A DNA stretch of 20,694 nt from Actinomycetota bacterium (GCA_005885165.1 VAXR01000076.1:1-20694), one strand, 5' to 3'. Positions 1 to 7,242 are shown, counted from the first letter of the stretch. Translations and numbers: made by a program. The notes: generated by a model not told the origin, from the sequence alone.

Positions 1-878
1 TAGAGATCCTGATCTGGGACAGCGAGTCGAGCGGCGTTCGAGCCCCCGACGTACGCTGGGGACTCGGCGCGGTGCGCGTCCGGGGCGACGTTCCCGGCTA
101 CGAGGGCTCCCCGGTCGTCGTGATCAACGAGCCGTCTTCCGGCGCCGTCACCGCCTTCAGCCGCGAGGCGCGCACGATCGTCTACTGGGTGGCGGACGCG
201 CGTGCGGTCCCCTGGTACGAGAGCGGTGCGCCGTTCCGGGCCGTCCTGCACCACTGGGCCGCGGGCCCTGCCCGCCATCTCGTCCACGCCGGCGCCGTCG
301 GACAGCGCGGCGCGGGCGTGCTTCTCGCCGGTCCGAGCGGAAGCGGCAAGAGCACCACCGCGCTCGCGTGCCTCGAGGCCGGCCTCGACTATGCGGGCGA
401 CGACTACGTGATCGTGACGTTCGAGGACCCTCCGCACGCGCACTGCCTGTACTCGACGGCGAAGCTCGACTTCGAGGCGCTCGAGCGGCTCCCCAGCCTC
501 TCGCCGGCCGTCTCCGACTTTCGCCGCGGCGAGGAGCAAAAGGCTGTGCTCGCACTTCACGGCCACCGGCCGGAGCTCTTGTCGGATTCGATTGCGGTGA
601 TGGCTGTGGTGGTGCCATCGATCGGCTCGGGCGAGGCTCCCGCGCTCCGGCCCTCGACCCCGGCGGCCGCGCTCCGCGCGATGGCGCCGAGCACCCTCAT
701 CCAGCTTCCCGGGGCCGGCCAGACAGGTCTGAGCGCGATGGCCGGGCTGGTCCGGCGCCTCCCAACATTCACGCTCGAGCTCGGCTCGGACCTCTCGGCG
801 GTACCCGATCTCATTTCGGGCCTGTGCTCGGAGCTGACCTCCTCCCGCGGGTCGACCGCGGGCCGTGGGCGCGGTTAG
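1..878 (+). CDS. HprK-like serine kinase, 5' partial
   Basis: The reading frame is open from base 3 to the TAG at 876-878, so the gene starts outside the window; the visible part is about 291 residues. A P-loop, GPSGSGKST, is encoded near 331-357. It is followed by a GDDYVIV acidic strand (about 397-417) and a YSTAKL segment (about 450-467), the layout of the HPr kinase/phosphorylase C-terminal domain. Free-standing relatives in lasso-peptide clusters (paeninodin and pseudomycoidin types) phosphorylate the peptide C-terminus instead of HPr. Its neighbour is a PqqD-type peptide-binding protein, not a phosphotransferase system gene, which favours a peptide-tailoring role; that role is inferred from context. 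A role in HPr regulation or in polysaccharide synthesis remains possible. The kinase fold is well supported and the substrate is unknown. Confidence 0.8.
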   Translation, partial: EILIWDSESSGVRAPDVRWGLGAVRVRGDVPGYEGSPVVVINEPSSGAVTAFSREARTIVYWVADARAVPWYESGAPFRAVLHHWAAGPARHLVHAGAVGQRGAGVLLAGPSGSGKSTTALACLEAGLDYAGDDYVIVTFEDPPHAHCLYSTAKLDFEALERLPSLSPAVSDFRRGEEQKAVLALHGHRPELLSDSIAVMAVVVPSIGSGEAPALRPSTPAAALRAMAPSTLIQLPGAGQTGLSAMAGLVRRLPTFTLELGSDLSAVPDLISGLCSELTSSRGSTAGRGRG

Positions 879-881
879 ACT
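852..881 (+). promoter_or_regulatory. Candidate promoter for the PqqD/glycosyltransferase genes
   Basis: A -10-like TAGACT lies at 876-881, overlapping the kinase stop codon. A weak -35-like TCGACC lies at 852-857, 18 bases upstream. Transcription would start near 888, ahead of the GGGAGGG ribosome binding site at about 898-903 of the PqqD gene. This is seen by eye only. The operon may instead be read through from upstream. Confidence 0.3.
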
Positions 882-913
882 GGGCCGCCGTCGCCTGGGG
901 AGGGACTCCGCAC

Positions 914-1360
914 GTGGCCATCGCACACATCACGATCGATTCGAACGAGGTCATCCACGAGACCGTGGACGGCGAGGTGATCCTCATCGGCCTGCAGACC
1001 GGTTGCTACTACTCGCTCGAGGGCTCGGGGGCCGAGATCTGGGAAGCTCTGGCCGCGGGCAGGCGGTCGGCTGACGTGATCGCCGAGCTGGAACGTCGGT
1101 ACTCGGCCGGTCCCGACGAGATCCGGCAGGCGGTGGACGAGCTGGTCGAGAGGCTGCTCGACGAGCGACTGGTACATCCGGCTGGGACGAACGGCGGAGC
1201 GCCGCCGCCGCCGGTCCGTGAGATCGAGGCGGCCGGGGACCCGCCCCCCTTCGACCCGCCCGTGCTGCACAAGTTCACCGATATGCAGGACCTGCTGCTC
1301 GTCGACCCGGTCCACGACGTCGGCGACGCGGGCTGGCCCCACCCGCCGCCTGCGGGCTAG
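914..1360 (+). CDS. PqqD-family peptide-binding protein with C-terminal leader-like tail
   Basis: The protein has 148 residues. The GTG start at 914 is chosen because a GGGAGG ribosome binding site sits about 10 bases upstream and PqqD homology begins at once. Residues about 5-90 fit the PqqD winged-helix fold (RiPP recognition element): a short strand pair with GEVILIGLQTGCYYSLEGSGAEIW-like sequence, then helices ending at LVEKLL-type LVERLLDERLV. Such domains bind leader peptides and present them to tailoring enzymes. After a proline-rich linker (95-115) comes a tail of about 35 residues containing PPVLHKFTDMQDLL, LVDPVHDV and AGWP. This is not part of the normal PqqD fold, and its PxLxKF core resembles RiPP leader recognition motifs. 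It lies between the kinase and the first glycosyltransferase. The PqqD call is firm; the tail's role is unknown and may be a built-in leader, a docking segment or a modified carrier. Confidence 0.82.
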   Translation: MAIAHITIDSNEVIHETVDGEVILIGLQTGCYYSLEGSGAEIWEALAAGRRSADVIAELERRYSAGPDEIRQAVDELVERLLDERLVHPAGTNGGAPPPPVREIEAAGDPPPFDPPVLHKFTDMQDLLLVDPVHDVGDAGWPHPPPAG

Positions 1361-1376
1361 CCCGGCCGTACGAACC

Positions 1377-2072
1377 GTGACGGGCCCGCTCGTCAGCGTC
1401 ATCGTCCCGGTGCACAACGGCGCGCGGTTCCTCGCCGCGGCGCTCGACAGCGTGGCGGCGCAGGACTACGGCTCGATGGAGATCGTCGTGGTCGACGACG
1501 GATCGTCGGACAACAGCGCGGAGATTGCGGCGTCGTACAGGGTGCGCCTTCTTCAGCAGCCGAACCGAGGAGTGGCGGAGGCGCGCAACGCGGGAGTCGC
1601 GGAATCGAGCGGGGAGTTCCTCGCGTTCCTCGACCAGGACGACCTCTGGCTCGAACGCAAGGTCTCGCGCCAGGTGGCGGCCCTCGAGGCAGACCCCACG
1701 CTCGGCTTCGTGCTCACCCGGATGGACATCCTCCTCGAGCCCGGTACTCCCCGACCCGAGTGGCTGCCGGAGCAGATGCGATGGCAGGACTCGAGGGGCA
1801 CGGTGCCGAGCGCACTGATGGTGCGGCGCGAGGCGTTCGAGCGGGTCGGGGGGTTCGATCCGGGCTACCGCTTGACCTGCGACGCCGACTGGCTCGCTCG
1901 GGCGAAGGACGCCGGTGTGCGGTGGAGCGCGGTCGACGAGATCCTCGTGCGCTATCGCATCCACGGGGGCAACGAGATCTACGACCGCGACGCTGTGCTT
2001 CGGGAGCTGCTCGCCGTGGTCGGGGCGTCGCTTCGGCGCCAGCGATCCGTGATCGGCACGGGGGGAGCGTGA
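1377..2072 (+). CDS. Family 2 glycosyltransferase (first of three)
   Basis: The protein has 231 residues. The GTG at 1377 is taken as start because it lies just before the conserved LVSVIVPVHN strand; upstream codons in this frame are arginine/threonine-rich and overlap the PqqD gene. There is no clear ribosome binding site, so translation is probably coupled to the PqqD gene, whose stop is 16 bases upstream. GT-A motifs are present: the nucleotide-binding DDGSSD at 40-45, the metal-binding DQDD at 86-89 and a likely catalytic-base segment DADW at 169-172, followed by RYRIHGGN. It has no membrane helix and should be a cytosolic, inverting sugar transferase. The acceptor is unknown; from context it could be a peptide or a carrier protein of the cassette. 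It ends in a 4-base GTGA overlap with the next glycosyltransferase. Confidence 0.88.
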   Translation: MTGPLVSVIVPVHNGARFLAAALDSVAAQDYGSMEIVVVDDGSSDNSAEIAASYRVRLLQQPNRGVAEARNAGVAESSGEFLAFLDQDDLWLERKVSRQVAALEADPTLGFVLTRMDILLEPGTPRPEWLPEQMRWQDSRGTVPSALMVRREAFERVGGFDPGYRLTCDADWLARAKDAGVRWSAVDEILVRYRIHGGNEIYDRDAVLRELLAVVGASLRRQRSVIGTGGA

Positions 2073-2782
2073 GCCCGGCGCCCGCGGACCAACCGCTGGT
2101 GAGCGTGGTGGTGCCCGTGCGCAACAACGCGGGCTTCCTGGGCGCGGCGCTCCGCAGCATCCTGGGGGGCGAGTACCGGAACCACGAGGTCATCGTGGTC
2201 GACAACGACTCGAGCGACGGCAGCGGCGACGTGGCTAGGCAGTTCCCTGTCCGGTACGTCCGCCAGCCCGACCGGGGCCAGGCCGGCGGCCGCAACCGGG
2301 GCATCGAGATGGCGAGGGGAGACCTGATCGCGTTCCTCGACTCCGACGATGAGTGGACCCCGGACAAGCTGAGGCGTCAGGTCCCGGAGCTGTGGTCGGA
2401 CCCGGACCTCGACTTCAACGTCGCCCACATGCGGGCGGTGCTGGAGCCCGGTGTGCCAACCCCGCCCTGGATGCCGCCCGAGTGGCTGACGGAGGGAGTC
2501 TGCGGCTGGCTGCCGGGCGCGCTACTCGCGCGGCCGCGGGCGTTCGACCGCATCGGGCTATTCGACCCGAAGTACGCGGCCACCAGCGACACCGACTGGT
2601 TCGTTCGGGCCCAGGACGCCGGCCTCAAGTGGCGCGCCTTTCCGGAGGTGCTGCTTCGGTGGCGGATTCACGGCACGAACCAGTCGTACCGCCGCGGCGA
2701 GCTGCAGGCCGACCTTCTGTCGGTCCTGCGCGCATCGGTGGTGCGCAAGCGGCAGGCGGCGCGGAGCGGCCATGCCGGTTGA
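2069..2782 (+). CDS. Family 2 glycosyltransferase (second of three)
   Basis: The protein has 237 residues and begins at the GTG at 2069 inside the GTGA overlap with the previous stop; a GGGGAG run ends two bases before it, so translation is coupled. It shares the layout of its neighbour: LVSVVVPVRNN, then DNDSSD at 45-50, DSDD at 91-94, an LEPGVPTPPWMPPEW segment at about 125-139 that is closely matched in the first copy, and DTDW at 174-177 followed by RWRIHGTN. The nucleotide-binding motif is DNDSS instead of the usual DDGSS. It is a predicted soluble GT-A enzyme and clearly a paralogue of the first copy, probably from tandem duplication. Donor and acceptor sugars cannot be told from sequence. 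It overlaps the third copy by 11 bases. Confidence 0.88.
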   Translation: MSPAPADQPLVSVVVPVRNNAGFLGAALRSILGGEYRNHEVIVVDNDSSDGSGDVARQFPVRYVRQPDRGQAGGRNRGIEMARGDLIAFLDSDDEWTPDKLRRQVPELWSDPDLDFNVAHMRAVLEPGVPTPPWMPPEWLTEGVCGWLPGALLARPRAFDRIGLFDPKYAATSDTDWFVRAQDAGLKWRAFPEVLLRWRIHGTNQSYRRGELQADLLSVLRASVVRKRQAARSGHAG

Positions 2783-3461
2783 CTCCACGGTCAACGTGGT
2801 GGTGCCGGTGCGGGACGGCGCCCGCTACCTCGAGGAAGCTCTTCGCAGCATCGCGGACCAGACGGTGCCGCCCCTCGAGGTGATCGTGGTGGACGACGGC
2901 TCGCGGGACGACAGCGCCCGGATCGCGGAGCGGCTCGGCGCGCGGGTCATCCGGCAGGATCACGCGGGTCAGGCGGCCGCGCGCAACCGCGGGGTGGACG
3001 AGTCCCGCGGCGAGCTCGTGGCGTTCCTCGACGCGGACGACATCTGGCCGCGGGAGAGGCTCGAGCGCGCGACCGCCGCGCTCGGTTCCGAACCCGCCGT
3101 CGATCTCGTGTTCGGCCACGTGCGCGAGTTCGTCTCGCCCGACCTGTCTCCGGCCGCAGCGGCTCGCCTGCGTCCCGCCGAGGCCCACCATCCGGCACGG
3201 CTTCCCGGAACGCTGCTCGCCCGCCGCAGCGCGCTCGAACGCGTCGGGCCCTTCTCGACCGACTGGCAGGTGGGCGAGCTCATGGAGTGGCTGCTGCGGG
3301 CCCGGGAGGCCGGGCTGCGCGAGAGCATGCTGGACGAGGTGGTTCTGCTACGCAGGCTCCACGACTCGAACACCAGCCGCCTGCGCTGGGCGCAGCGCGG
3401 CGACCACGCGCGGATCCTCAAGCAGGCGCTCGACCGTGCCCGGGCCCGGCAGGCGGACTGA
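2772..3461 (+). CDS. Family 2 glycosyltransferase (third of three), altered catalytic-base motif
   Basis: The protein has 229 residues from the ATG at 2772, with a GGAG-type ribosome binding site about 6 bases upstream inside the preceding gene. The N-terminal half is canonical: VNVVVPVRDG, DDGSRD at 41-46 and DADD at 87-90. The second half has diverged. The LEPG...PPW segment of the first two copies is replaced by an alanine-rich stretch (about 124-140). The DxDW catalytic-base motif reads ELMEW at 169-173, with glutamates instead of aspartates. Glutamate can serve as the base in family 2 enzymes, so it may be active on another acceptor. The gene ends two bases before the ABC transporter start, so it belongs to the same transcript. 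The glycosyltransferase call is strong; activity is uncertain. Confidence 0.84.
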   Translation: MPVDSTVNVVVPVRDGARYLEEALRSIADQTVPPLEVIVVDDGSRDDSARIAERLGARVIRQDHAGQAAARNRGVDESRGELVAFLDADDIWPRERLERATAALGSEPAVDLVFGHVREFVSPDLSPAAAARLRPAEAHHPARLPGTLLARRSALERVGPFSTDWQVGELMEWLLRAREAGLRESMLDEVVLLRRLHDSNTSRLRWAQRGDHARILKQALDRARARQAD

Positions 3462-3463
3462 GG

Positions 3464-5137
3464 ATGCGGACCTGGCGCTCGTTTGCCCGGCTCCTCGAGG
3501 GCAGCCGAAGGCTCCTGGCGCTGAGCGTGGGGGTTGCGGCTGTCCAGTCGCTGTCGCTCGTCCCGTTCGGCCTGCTCGTCCGGCACGTGTTCGACAGCGT
3601 CATACCCCACCGGGACAAGGGTCAGCTCGTGCTCCTCGGCGCCCTGCTGCTGGTGCTCTACCTCGTGGCGGCCGGTCTCGGCCTGTTCAGCAGGTACGTC
3701 GTGCTAACCGCGACCAAGCGTGCTGTCGACCGCCTCCGGAACGACGTCATCGCGAGGATGCGGACGCTTCCGCGCGCTTGGCTCGACCGGACGGACCTGG
3801 GCTCGCTTCACTCGACTGTCGTCGAGGACTCTCAGCGGGTGGATGTGATGGCCAACGCCGTGCTCGGCCAGGTGCTGCCGGCCATGGTCGTGTCCGCCGC
3901 CCTGCTCGGGTCGCTCGTGTTCATCGACCTTCGGCTGCTGCTCGTCCTGCTCGCGGTCATCCCCGTGCTGCTCGTGGTCTCGCGCCTACTGGCGGAGAGG
4001 GTCCGCCGGCTGGCTCGGAAGTTCCAGGGTAGCTTCGACACGTTCAGCTCGCGGGTCCTCCGGAACCTGCGCATGGTCACGACCATTCGGGCACAGGTCG
4101 CCGAGAGCACCGAGCTCGCCGCGGGCGCCGCCGAGATAGACGAGCTCTCGCGGGATGGTGTGCGGATGGCCTGGCTGGCCCAGGCACAAGCCGTGATGCA
4201 GGGAGCGACCTCCGCGATCGCGGGCATGCTCGTGCTCGTCCTCGGGGGCCTGGCCGTGATCTCGCACAAGCTTTCGACGGGCGACCTCCTCTCGTTCTTC
4301 ACGGTGCTCGCGCTCGTTCGCGGACAGGCGACTGTGGCCGTCTCCTTCTTCCCTCAGATCGTCGTGGGCCGGGAGGCGCTGGCGCGGCTCGCGCGCCTGC
4401 TCGCGATCGAGGAGCCCCAGCCGTACGCCGGGCGGCGCAGGATCGAGTTCAGCGGCGCGCTGTCGGTCGAGGACGTGTCGTTCGGGTACGGGGCCACGCC
4501 CGTCCTCCACGAGCTGAGCCTGACGATCGAGCCGGGCGAGCACGTGGCGCTGAAGGGGCCGAACGGGATGGGGAAGAGCACGCTGGTCGCGTTGATGCTC
4601 GGCCTGTACAGGCCGGACGCGGGCAAACTGCTGGCGGACGGCGCTCCCTACGACGAACTGGACGTGCGTGACCTGCGCCGCAGCATGGGCGTGCTCCTGC
4701 AGGACCCCATCCTCTTCCGCGGATCGGTGCGGGACAACATCGCCTACGGTGCCCGTGCGGCCGGCGACGAGGACGTGGCCGCCGCAGCCCGCACGGCGAC
4801 GGCCGACGAGGTGATCGACCAGCTCCCGCATGGCTACCTGACCGAGGTCGGGGACGATGGTGGCCAGCTTTCGTCCGGCCAGCGCCAGCGCATCGCCCTC
4901 GCACGCGCTCTCATGGGACGACCCCCGCTGCTCATCCTCGACGAGCCGACCAGCCACCTGGACGAGCCCACCACCGTACGGCTCACGCAGAACCTCGCCG
5001 CGCTGCCCTGGGAGCCCGCGGTGCTCCTGATCACCCACGACCCGCTCGTCGCGACGAGCGCCGGCCGGATCCTCGAGATGCGCGACGGCCGCCTTGTCGC
5101 CGACACGGCCTCGCGCGAGCTGGCGCCGCAGGCCTGA
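3464..5137 (+). CDS. ABC exporter, fused membrane and ATPase domains
   Basis: The protein has 557 residues from the ATG at 3464, chosen because the previous gene stops at 3461 and AGGCGG lies upstream; the frame runs further 5' but overlaps the glycosyltransferase. The N-terminal half (about 15-310) has hydrophobic helices of a type I exporter membrane domain. The C-terminal half is a complete ATPase: Walker A GPNGMGKST at about 365-373, Q-loop LLQDP, signature LSSGQRQR near 470, Walker B LLILDEP near 490 with SHLD D-loop, and the switch histidine in ITHDP near 525. It is a half-transporter that should act as a homodimer in the cytoplasmic membrane. It lacks the N-terminal C39 peptidase seen in bacteriocin exporters, so it would not remove a leader. 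It probably exports the product of the cassette. Confidence 0.92.
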   Translation: MRTWRSFARLLEGSRRLLALSVGVAAVQSLSLVPFGLLVRHVFDSVIPHRDKGQLVLLGALLLVLYLVAAGLGLFSRYVVLTATKRAVDRLRNDVIARMRTLPRAWLDRTDLGSLHSTVVEDSQRVDVMANAVLGQVLPAMVVSAALLGSLVFIDLRLLLVLLAVIPVLLVVSRLLAERVRRLARKFQGSFDTFSSRVLRNLRMVTTIRAQVAESTELAAGAAEIDELSRDGVRMAWLAQAQAVMQGATSAIAGMLVLVLGGLAVISHKLSTGDLLSFFTVLALVRGQATVAVSFFPQIVVGREALARLARLLAIEEPQPYAGRRRIEFSGALSVEDVSFGYGATPVLHELSLTIEPGEHVALKGPNGMGKSTLVALMLGLYRPDAGKLLADGAPYDELDVRDLRRSMGVLLQDPILFRGSVRDNIAYGARAAGDEDVAAAARTATADEVIDQLPHGYLTEVGDDGGQLSSGQRQRIALARALMGRPPLLILDEPTSHLDEPTTVRLTQNLAALPWEPAVLLITHDPLVATSAGRILEMRDGRLVADTASRELAPQA

Positions 5138-6333
5138 TGCCGGCTCCAGCGTGGTACCCCACGCCGGAGCAGGAGCTGCTCCTGCGGGCGGCCCTCCTGG
5201 ACCGGGGGCCGGCCGAGAGGGCCTGGGTCAGGTGGCGCACGCGCCACGGCGAGAACCGCGGGCTCGACCTGGCCTCGTTCCGGCTGCTGCCGCTGGTCTA
5301 CCGCAACCTCGCGGCCCACGGCAGCGAGGATCCCTGGATCAGCCGCCTCAAGGGCGTCTACCGGCGCTCCTGGGTCCTCAACCAATCGCTTGTGCACGCC
5401 GCGGCGGACGTCGTGGCGCGGCTCGAGCGGGCCGGGATCCCCAGCCTGCTCTTCAAGGGCGCCGGGCTCTCCGTCGCCCACTACCGCGACCTAGGCGTGC
5501 GGCCGATGACGGACGTCGACGTAGCCGTCCCGCTCGACCGCGCGCACGAGGCGCTCGGCCTGCTCTCCTCGGAGGGGATGCGCCTCGAGCAGCCGCGAGC
5601 GGAGGTTGACCTTCGCGCGCGGCATGGCGAAACGCTCCTGACGCGCGACGACCACCGCGTCGACCTCCATTGGGCGCTCCTGTGGCAGCCGGGCCCGGAC
5701 GACGAGTTCTGGGATGCCGCCGTCCCGATCGAGCTCCGGGGGGTGGCCACGCGGACGCTGTGCGCGACCGACCACGTGCTGCACGTCTGCGCGCACGGCG
5801 CGTTCTGGAACCCGATCCATCCGGTGCGCTGGGTGATCGACGTCTGTACGGTCCTGCGCTCCGCTCCTGGAGGAGTCGACTGGCAGCGCCTCGTGCGCAT
5901 CGCCGGCGAGCGGGAGCTCACGCTCCCCCTCCACGACGCGCTCGTCTACGCCAACGACCGGTTTGACGCCCAGGTCCCGGCGACCGTGCTGGAGCAGCTG
6001 CGCGCTCACCCGGTGCGGAGGCTGCGGCGCGCGGCGCACCGGGTCGCCGGGAAGCCGCCCTCCCTCAGTCGGAGCACGGGGCTCGCGCTCGTCTTTCTCG
6101 ACACCTACCGCGCGAGCGCGAGGCACCACGGCGAGCGGACCGGGCCGCTTCGGTTCGTCGACTTCGTGCAGCACAGCCTTCAGGAGGAGACGCGCGGCGC
6201 GCTCGTGCAGCGCGCGCTCCGCTCGCTGCTGGGGGCTCGACGGCCCGGCGCGGAGCCCGAAGCCGACGTCGTACTGCCGCCGCCACCGGCTCCGGCGTCC
6301 GCGACCCGAACCCCGGATACGCTTGCCCTGTGA
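5137..6333 (+). CDS. Nucleotidyltransferase-fold protein (NTP_transf_5 type)
   Basis: The protein has 398 residues. The ATG at 5137 shares one base with the ABC transporter stop (TGATG), so translation is coupled. Motifs of the polymerase-beta-like nucleotidyltransferase fold are present: LLFKGAGL at 105-111, RPMTDVDVAV at 122-131 with the metal-binding pair D126/D128, and VDLHWAL at 175-181 supplying the third aspartate D176. The C-terminal half is helical and ends in a proline-rich tail (about 370-390). Members of this family accompany HprK-like kinases in some lasso-peptide clusters; in the pseudomycoidin cluster the homologue adds sugar to the phosphorylated peptide end. A similar partnership here is inferred. 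It could instead be a toxin-antitoxin-like or other nucleotidyl transfer enzyme. The stop overlaps the map start by four bases. Confidence 0.78.
   Translation: MPAPAWYPTPEQELLLRAALLDRGPAERAWVRWRTRHGENRGLDLASFRLLPLVYRNLAAHGSEDPWISRLKGVYRRSWVLNQSLVHAAADVVARLERAGIPSLLFKGAGLSVAHYRDLGVRPMTDVDVAVPLDRAHEALGLLSSEGMRLEQPRAEVDLRARHGETLLTRDDHRVDLHWALLWQPGPDDEFWDAAVPIELRGVATRTLCATDHVLHVCAHGAFWNPIHPVRWVIDVCTVLRSAPGGVDWQRLVRIAGERELTLPLHDALVYANDRFDAQVPATVLEQLRAHPVRRLRRAAHRVAGKPPSLSRSTGLALVFLDTYRASARHHGERTGPLRFVDFVQHSLQEETRGALVQRALRSLLGARRPGAEPEADVVLPPPPAPASATRTPDTLAL
6318..6323 (+). promoter_or_regulatory. Candidate -10 element for map
   Basis: TACGCT lies six bases before the GTG start of map, inside the end of the nucleotidyltransferase gene. 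There is no ribosome binding site before that GTG. If used, transcription would start at or beside the start codon and the mRNA would be leaderless. No convincing -35 element is seen. Translational coupling through the GTGA overlap is the alternative. Confidence 0.25.
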
Positions 6334-7136
6334 TCGTGCGCAAGTCGCCCGAGGAGGTCGAGAAGATCGCGGCCGCCGGCCGCGTTCTCACGCGCTGCCT
6401 CTGGATGCTCCAGCGCAAGGCACGCGCGGGGGTCACGACCGGCGAGCTCGATGACGCCGCCGAGAAGTTCATCCGCTCCCAGGGCGGCGAGCCGGCGTTC
6501 AAGGGCTACCGCGGCTTTCCGGGGTCGATCTGCGCCTCGCCGAACTCGATGGTGGTGCACGGCATCCCTGGCCCCTACGTCCTGTCGCGCGGGGACATCC
6601 TCTCGCTCGACGTGGGCGTGATCCTGGACGGCTGGGTCGCCGACGCGGCGATCACCGTCCCGATCGGGAAGGTCAGTACCGCGGCCGCGAGCCTGCTCGC
6701 GTCGACCCGCGCGGCGCTGTCCGAAGCCGTCGACCAGTGCCGTCCGGGCAAGCGGCTCGGCGACGTCTCGCACGCTGTCCAGCGCCGGATCGAGGCGGAC
6801 GGCTTCGCCGTGATCCGCTCGCTCGTGGGCCACGGCATCGGCCGCGAGATGCACGAAGATCCGCAAATTCCGAACTTCGGCGAGCCTGGGACGGGGCCGC
6901 TGCTCGAGGAGGGCATGGTCCTCGCCGTCGAGCCCATGGTGAACGTGGGCTCGCACGACATACGGGTGGCGGGCGACGGGTGGTCGGTCTACAGCCGAGA
7001 CGGCTCGCTGGCGGCCCATTTCGAGCACACCGTCGCGATCGGCGCCGACGGGCCCCGGATCCTCACCCCGTGGCACCTCGAAGAAGCCGCCGGAACCCGC
7101 TCTGAGGCTGGGCTCGCGGCCTCTGGCCACCCGTAG
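6330..7136 (+). CDS. map: Type I methionine aminopeptidase
   Basis: The protein has 268 residues from the GTG at 6330, in a GTGA overlap with the preceding stop. It removes the initiator methionine from nascent proteins in the cytosol. The five metal ligands of the pita-bread fold are in place: D94 and D105 (in LDVGVILDGWVADAAIT), H168 (GHGIG), E201 (AVEPM) and E232 (EHTVAI). The substrate-contacting histidines H77 (VHGIP) and H175 (MHEDP) are also present. There is no N-terminal zinc-finger extension. In actinobacteria map normally follows secY and adk and precedes infA; here it follows the nucleotidyltransferase of the accessory cassette and precedes rpmJ. The C-terminal 20 residues or so after ILTPWHLE are a non-conserved tail. 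Confidence 0.96.
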   Translation: MIVRKSPEEVEKIAAAGRVLTRCLWMLQRKARAGVTTGELDDAAEKFIRSQGGEPAFKGYRGFPGSICASPNSMVVHGIPGPYVLSRGDILSLDVGVILDGWVADAAITVPIGKVSTAAASLLASTRAALSEAVDQCRPGKRLGDVSHAVQRRIEADGFAVIRSLVGHGIGREMHEDPQIPNFGEPGTGPLLEEGMVLAVEPMVNVGSHDIRVAGDGWSVYSRDGSLAAHFEHTVAIGADGPRILTPWHLEEAAGTRSEAGLAASGHP

Positions 7137-7242
7137 CCGCCTGCTAATCTTCCGGGGCTGGGCGCCCGCGCGGCGCAGCGGCGCATCGCCGACTCCTGGG
7201 TGTTGCGCCCGATCTCTTCAATCATCAATCGGAAAGCGGAGC
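7137..7242 (+). promoter_or_regulatory. map-rpmJ spacer: candidate promoter and leader of the ribosomal genes
   Basis: This 106-base spacer occupies the usual place of infA but is too short to hold it (about 72 codons). A -10-like TAATCT lies at 7145-7150, which would give a leader of about 85 bases before rpmJ. The leader contains GGGCGCCC (7160-7167) and a small hairpin GCGCC/GGCGC (7162-7166 with 7172-7176). A GGAAAGCGGA ribosome binding region precedes rpmJ. The promoter is a guess by eye. Confidence 0.3.

Noticed and set aside
368..913. Upstream extension of the PqqD frame
   Set aside because: It overlaps the kinase in another frame and is arginine/proline-rich; the ribosome binding site and PqqD homology begin at 914.
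3986..5038. 350-codon open frame on the minus strand inside the ABC exporter
   Set aside because: It is the antisense of the ATPase domain; its composition is rich in H, R, V and E and it has no recognisable motif.
1..6333. Complete lasso-peptide cluster
   Set aside because: No cyclase, no transglutaminase-like peptidase and no precursor gene is visible, so only a partial or related tailoring system can be claimed.
7137..7242. Remnant of infA
   Set aside because: I looked for IF-1-like sequence in the spacer and found none; the spacer is also too short. It is treated as a true absence at this site.
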